A DNA stretch of 24,556 nucleotides, from positions 1-24,556 of IMG/VR virus record IMGVR_UViG_3300033145_000704, one strand, 5' to 3'. Below are positions 22,541 to 24,556 of this stretch, one piece after another. How positions within the stretch are numbered: the first letter of the stretch is position 1; each line of letters starts with the position of its first letter. Made by a program: the position numbers and the translations under genes. This DNA is from a virus. The notes beneath the pieces are model-generated. The model worked only from the letters and a program-made list of their open reading frames with translations, had not been told where the DNA came from and did no database searches.

Positions 22541-22918
22541 ATGAGAAAAATAAAATTCAGAGGCAAAGACATAAAGACCGGAGAGTGGGCGTACGGCGGC
22601 ATATATCAGCCGTTCCCAGGTGTTTGCTATATTATGCAAAGGGGCCAGCGCGGCGGAACAAAACAAGTAGAAGTCGCCCCTGAAACAGTAGGTGAATGCA
22701 CCAGCCTCAAAGCCAACGGCGTTGAAATATATGAGGGGGATATAATACAAGGTACGTGGCAGGTCGACCATAAAAGCGTCCGCAAAGGCGTGGTTAATTA
22801 TTGGGAAAAGTTCGGGCTATATGGCTTAAACAAAGATGGCGCGCTTATTTCTGTAATATGGACTGGTTGTGAAATTATCGGCAACACAACCGACAATCCC
22901 GAATTGCTCGAAGAATAA
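22541..22918 (+). CDS. YopX family protein
   Basis: A 125-residue protein of the phage YopX family, recognised by its opening (MRKIKFRGKDIKTGEW), the central CTSLKANGVEIYEGDII (family form YTGLKDKNGKEIYEGDIV) and the end CEIIGNTTDNPELLEE (family form VIGNIYENPELL). Length is usual for the family. The biochemical role is not known. YopX proteins are typical of phage early or accessory regions. It has its own promoter and lies directly upstream of the structured RNA array. Confidence 0.9.
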   Translation: MRKIKFRGKDIKTGEWAYGGIYQPFPGVCYIMQRGQRGGTKQVEVAPETVGECTSLKANGVEIYEGDIIQGTWQVDHKSVRKGVVNYWEKFGLYGLNKDGALISVIWTGCEIIGNTTDNPELLEE

Positions 22919-22944
22919 TATAACGCTCTTTTAAAATTACATAG

Positions 22945-23022
22945 ACCTCCTCCTAAATGGCAGGGGCGCCCTCCGAACTCTTCAAGCCCCTGCCCGGAAT
23001 TATACATCATCAGAAAGGAGGT
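22945..23022 (+). ncRNA. Nested hairpin that buries a strong Shine-Dalgarno sequence
   Basis: The inner stem GGCAGGGGC (22959-22967) pairs perfectly with GCCCCTGCC (22986-22994) around an 18-base loop. An outer ACCTCC (22945-22950) can pair with GGAGGT (23017-23022). The latter is part of AAAGGAGG, a full ribosome site that has no credible ATG, GTG or TTG gene behind it. The element follows the YopX gene and may be a mimic or regulator of ribosome binding, or the 5' part of the structured RNA region. Confidence 0.45.
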
Positions 23023-23049
23023 GTTGATACCCAATTTTATCATTATTAA

Positions 23050-23190
23050 TTCGGGGCCTCCAGACTCCAACAGGCTCCGAACGCACATCAACGGTGGGCT
23101 TTTGGTGCGATTAGGTTTTTACTTAGAAGTACAAAACTATATTAATCGCCCATCGATAGTCGAGCCAGTGCATACGCCATTCGCTGGCTC
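23050..23190 (+). ncRNA. Cluster of strong hairpins preceding the RNA array
   Basis: Three clear stems stand in line. The first is TTCGGGGCCT (23050-23059) with AGGCTCCGAA (23072-23081), ten pairs including one G-U. The second is GATTA (23109-23113) with TAATC (23143-23147), enclosing GTTTT-TACT / AGTA-C-AAAAC around a TAGA loop. The third is GAGCCAG (23162-23168) with CTGGCTC (23184-23190). A 73-codon open frame crosses all of them but looks fortuitous. These hairpins suggest that the region acts as RNA. Confidence 0.45.
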
Positions 23191-23203
23191 AATAAAAGTA
23201 ACG

Positions 23204-23269
23204 GGCGGGCTAACCGCGGAAGCGAAAATAATTAATCCTTAAAATCAAAACTAATTATTAACGCCCGCC
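23204..23269 (+). ncRNA. Structured RNA unit A (66 bases)
   Basis: Closed by GGCGGGC (23204-23210) with GCCCGCC (23263-23269), seven GC-rich pairs followed by five T. Inside are CGC-GGAA-GCG, a GNRA-type tetraloop hairpin, and AATAATTA (23227-23234) with TAATTATT (23252-23259), so a three-way junction is predicted. The closing stem plus T-run could be read as an intrinsic terminator, but the stem is separated by 52 bases of internal structure. It is followed by the first copy of the 17-base repeat. Confidence 0.45.
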
Positions 23270-23287
23270 TTTTTGAAAACTGAATAT

Positions 23288-23378
23288 CAGGTACTCGAAC
23301 CCTGATCTGACGAGCGGGCTGCACCGCTGTAATAGTGTGGATTTGCCTACGTATGCGAGTCTTGTGTAGCCCCCCGTC
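23288..23378 (+). ncRNA. Structured RNA unit B (91 bases)
   Basis: It begins with a hairpin (TCAGG at 23287-23291, CCTGA at 23301-23305, overlapping the repeat end by one base). The main stem is GACG (23309-23312) with CGTC (23375-23378), continued after a small internal loop by GGGCT (23316-23320) with AGCCC (23368-23372). A CTAC/GTAG stem lies inside. GTGTGGATTTGCCTA (23335-23349) weakly resembles the 19-base motif shared by units C and D. Four T and the repeat follow. Confidence 0.4.
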
Positions 23379-23394
23379 TTTTGAAAACTGAATA

Positions 23395-23512
23395 TGCGGC
23401 GGTGGCTTACAAGCCAGCCGAGGCAGGGGCGCGGGATTCGGTTAAATCCGATACGCCCGTTAAATCGGGAAATTGTCTATATCCACAAGGTGAATGAACC
23501 GCCCGCCGCACC
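23395..23512 (+). ncRNA. Structured RNA unit C (about 118 bases), tRNA-like ends
   Basis: GCGGCGG (23396-23402) pairs perfectly with CCGCCGC (23503-23509), seven pairs like an acceptor stem. The second arm is followed by A-C-C, close to a discriminator plus partial CCA. Next to the 5' arm are T-G and a GCT/AGC stem in D-arm position. Inside, GGGCG (23427-23431) pairs with CGCCC (23454-23458), enclosing GGATT/AATCC. The motif GGGGCGCGGGATTCGGTTA (23426-23444) is shared with unit D. T-loop and anticodon features are not convincing. Confidence 0.45.
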
Positions 23513-23531
23513 TTTTTGAAAACTGAATAAT

Positions 23532-23709
23532 GGCACGGTGGCGGAATAAGGTAGACGCAACGTTATGTTTAAAAATGGCCGTCGGGGGCACGGGATTTGG
23601 GTAGAAGCGGTATGGCAGGCCCAAAGGCGGCTCAGTCAACTTGCTCTTGACTTTAATCAGGGCGGCATAATGAAGGCTTTATGCAGTGGTGCAAATCCCT
23701 GCCCGTGCC
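23532..23709 (+). ncRNA. Structured RNA unit D: leucine tRNA-like RNA with large insertion (178 bases)
   Basis: The acceptor-like stem is GGCACGG (23532-23538) with CCGTGCC (23703-23709). The TG linker and D-arm GCG...CGC, with GG at 23550-23551 and loop G-AATAAGGTAGA, copy the tRNA-Leu type closely. The anticodon-like arm (23560-23582) has an 8-base loop GTTTAAAA presenting TAA. The T-arm is GCAG-T-GG / CC-CTGC with loop TGCAAAT, which keeps T54, C56 and A58. Between the arms lie about 100 extra bases with stems AGTCAA/TTGACT, GCATAA/TTATGC and TTTGGG/CCCAAA, and the 19-base motif at 23585-23603. No CCA follows, only seven T. It is too small for a group I intron-containing tRNA gene. Confidence 0.55.
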
Positions 23710-23730
23710 TTTTTTTGAAAGGAATATAAA

Positions 23731-23892
23731 ATGGAAACAGCGGATTTTTATGAAGGGTACGTGGCGAATGTCAGGTGTCCTTATTGTCAAGCGGAATTTG
23801 AACTGGATTGTGCACCGTCTCGATACGTATCGGGCGAAAAAGTTTTTTGTCCTGATTGTGGAAAAGTATTTGAACTTGGCGAATCTATTTGA
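23731..23892 (+). CDS. Small zinc ribbon protein (53 residues)
   Basis: A short gene with two CxxC pairs: CPYC at residues 16-19 and CPDC at 42-45, followed by GKVFELGESI. This is a complete small zinc ribbon, similar to the amino-terminal fold of many phage and MJ0042-type ribbons. AAAGGA at 23718-23723 gives a 7-base spacing to the ATG. It starts 21 bases after RNA unit D, whose T-run forms part of its leader. Function unknown. Confidence 0.75.
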   Translation: METADFYEGYVANVRCPYCQAEFELDCAPSRYVSGEKVFCPDCGKVFELGESI

Positions 23893-23905
23893 AAGGAATA
23901 GAAAA

Positions 23906-24250
23906 ATGAACAAGGAAAAACTTAACAAAATCTTAAAAGAACACAAACAATGGATTGGTAACGTAGGTGGAAAGCGTGCGAATTTGCAGGATGCGAACTT
24001 GCGGAATGCGGACTTGCGGAATGCGGACTTGCAGGATGCGGACTTGCGGAATGCGAACTTGGATTTTAGTTGTTGGCCTTTGTGGTGTGGCTCTTTAGGT
24101 GTCAAACTTGATATAAAACAGAAACGACAATTACTATATCACGTATTAGCAGTAGCCCCTGAATTTAGAACGCCCAAACTATTAAAAGAAGCCAATAAAT
24201 TCCATCGCATACCTGACGTACCAAAACTTTTAAAACTAAATAGGAAATAG
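23906..24250 (+). CDS. Pentapeptide-repeat protein
   Basis: A 114-residue protein with six tandem A(D/N)LxX pentapeptides at about residues 25-54 (ANLQD, ANLRN, ADLRN, ADLQD, ADLRN, ANLDF), which build a short right-handed beta-helix. A conserved C-terminal part (CWPLWCGSLGVKLD, then KRQLLYHVLAV) matches a phage and bacterial family of such proteins. ATG 23906 has AAAGGA at 23892-23897; upstream in-frame starts fall in the RNA array and are rejected. The repeat DNA is nearly identical in units of 15 bases, so unit number may vary among relatives. Larger members can mimic DNA, but this one is probably too short. Confidence 0.85.
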   Translation: MNKEKLNKILKEHKQWIGNVGGKRANLQDANLRNADLRNADLQDADLRNANLDFSCWPLWCGSLGVKLDIKQKRQLLYHVLAVAPEFRTPKLLKEANKFHRIPDVPKLLKLNRK

Positions 24251-24254
24251 AAAA

Positions 24255-24332
24255 ATGATAACCAACATAATTATAGCACTAATACCAAGCGTTTTAGTTT
24301 TCGCCTGGCTGGTAAGACAGGGGAATAATTAG
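24255..24332 (+). CDS. 25-residue membrane peptide
   Basis: A very short gene encoding a peptide with a single hydrophobic span (IIIALIPSVLVFAWLV, about residues 5-20) and a short polar end (RQGNN). AGGAAA at 24242-24247 lies 7 bases before the ATG, and the next gene's ribosome site begins at its stop. The regular spacing with its neighbours supports a real gene. Its function, perhaps membrane modulation, is unknown. Confidence 0.45.
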   Translation: MITNIIIALIPSVLVFAWLVRQGNN

Positions 24333-24344
24333 AAAGGGGTTAAA

Positions 24345-24556
24345 ATGATTTACGGAATAAAAGAACCCGAGGCTGTAATCTGCCCGAACTGCGGCATGGA
24401 AAACCCAACGCCGTGCATAACATATTACAATGAAGGCGCCTGCGCGAGTTGTACTGTAGAATTTATGGGCCATAGATTTTTCGAGAAGGACTTTAAGGAA
24501 TGGATATGTACTGAATTAGAGCTTGCCGGCCAGCCTGGTATCGAATGTAAGCGGGC
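24345..24556 (+). CDS. Zinc-ribbon protein, truncated by window end
   Basis: The first 70 residues of a protein that continues beyond the window. CPNCG near residue 13 and CASC near 34 form a zinc ribbon, and an amphipathic segment (FFEKDFKEWICTELELAG) follows. GAAAGGGG at 24332-24339 precedes the ATG. It is the third zinc-ribbon protein in this window and the last gene of the visible accessory operon. Confidence 0.7.
   Translation, partial: MIYGIKEPEAVICPNCGMENPTPCITYYNEGACASCTVEFMGHRFFEKDFKEWICTELELAGQPGIECKR

Larger units (their letters stand above)
23270..23529 (+). repeat. 17-base direct repeat separating RNA units (three copies)
   Basis: TTTTTGAAAACTGAATA is found at 23270-23286, 23379-23394 (one T fewer) and 23513-23529. 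A degenerate fourth copy (T-run, GAAAGGAATAT) at 23710-23727 doubles as ribosome site for the next gene. The entry spans the three copies. Each follows the closing stem of a unit. CTTTGAAAACT is close to the boxA antitermination element of Gram-positive rRNA operons, so a NusB/NusE-type function is conceivable. Confidence 0.75.

Noticed and set aside
23021-23242. 73-codon open frame across the hairpin cluster
   Set aside because: It starts at GTG/TTG inside or next to the AAAGGAGG sequence, crosses three strong inverted repeats and gives a protein without recognisable pattern. The region looks like structured RNA.
23287-23390. A tRNA on the minus strand (GGTTCGAGTACC T-arm-like sequence)
   Set aside because: No complementary acceptor stem, D-arm or anticodon arm can be placed around it. 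It is simply the complement of the small hairpin in unit B.
23532-23709. Group I intron in a tRNA-Leu(UAA) gene
   Set aside because: Only about 100 extra bases are present, less than a group I catalytic core needs, and the insertion lies in the variable region and not in the anticodon loop.
22919-23730. CRISPR array
   Set aside because: Repeats are short (17 bases), only three clean copies, with unequal spacers of 92-118 bases that are themselves structured. There are no cas genes.
23681-23905. N-terminal extension of the pentapeptide protein from ATG 23681
   Set aside because: It would begin inside the T-arm of RNA unit D and overlap the 53-residue zinc ribbon gene. ATG 23906 has a good ribosome site.

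Overview
The window is a piece of a tailed double-stranded DNA phage or prophage genome. It covers an almost complete head and tail assembly module of the HK97 type. The non-contractile tail genes (tube, G/T frameshifted chaperone, tape measure) indicate a siphovirus. Strong AGGAGG-like ribosome sites, sigma70-like promoters, occasional TTG starts and mixed base composition fit a bacterial host. A repeated motif resembling the rRNA boxA (CTTTGAAAACTGAA type) is the only weak hint about which bacterium. No integrase, repressor, replication gene or endolysin is visible, so the lifestyle cannot be decided.

Layout, left to right. 1-970: small regulators (a sigma70 region 4-like HTH protein, a zinc ribbon protein, a Cys-motif phage protein). 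970-7095: packaging and head (large terminase, portal, S49 prohead protease, HK97-fold major capsid, a small virion protein). 7099-9662: an accessory enzyme cassette inside the structural operon, headed by a strong RNA hairpin that covers the first ribosome site. It holds a sulfotransferase, a nucleotidyltransferase-MazG fusion and a methyltransferase-glycosyltransferase fusion. 9666-11726: virion protein and head-tail connectors. 11723-12639: small membrane or coiled-coil proteins. 12640-19548: fibre-like protein, FN3-tail terminator, two tandem tail tube paralogues, the G/T chaperone pair with a -1 slippery site, tape measure and tail-tip proteins. 19548-21488: a Cys-rich protein and a GalNAc-transferase-like glycosyltransferase with a Cys cluster. 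The structural genes run on one strand with overlapping or closely spaced ends, as one late transcription unit.

21485-24556 is an accessory region. It has a leftward membrane-protein gene behind a perfect consensus promoter, rightward small genes (a coiled-coil protein, a YopX-family protein, zinc ribbons, a pentapeptide-repeat protein, a 25-residue membrane peptide) and two rightward promoters. Between 22919 and 23730 there are about 0.8 kb with no convincing protein gene but dense RNA structure. Four consecutive units are each closed by a GC-rich stem and end in a T-run, and a 17-base repeat (TTTTTGAAAACTGAATA) separates them. Two units share a 19-base motif, and the last has the acceptor stem, D-arm, anticodon-like arm and T-arm of a leucine tRNA with about 100 extra bases. 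This RNA array is the best candidate here for an undescribed system.
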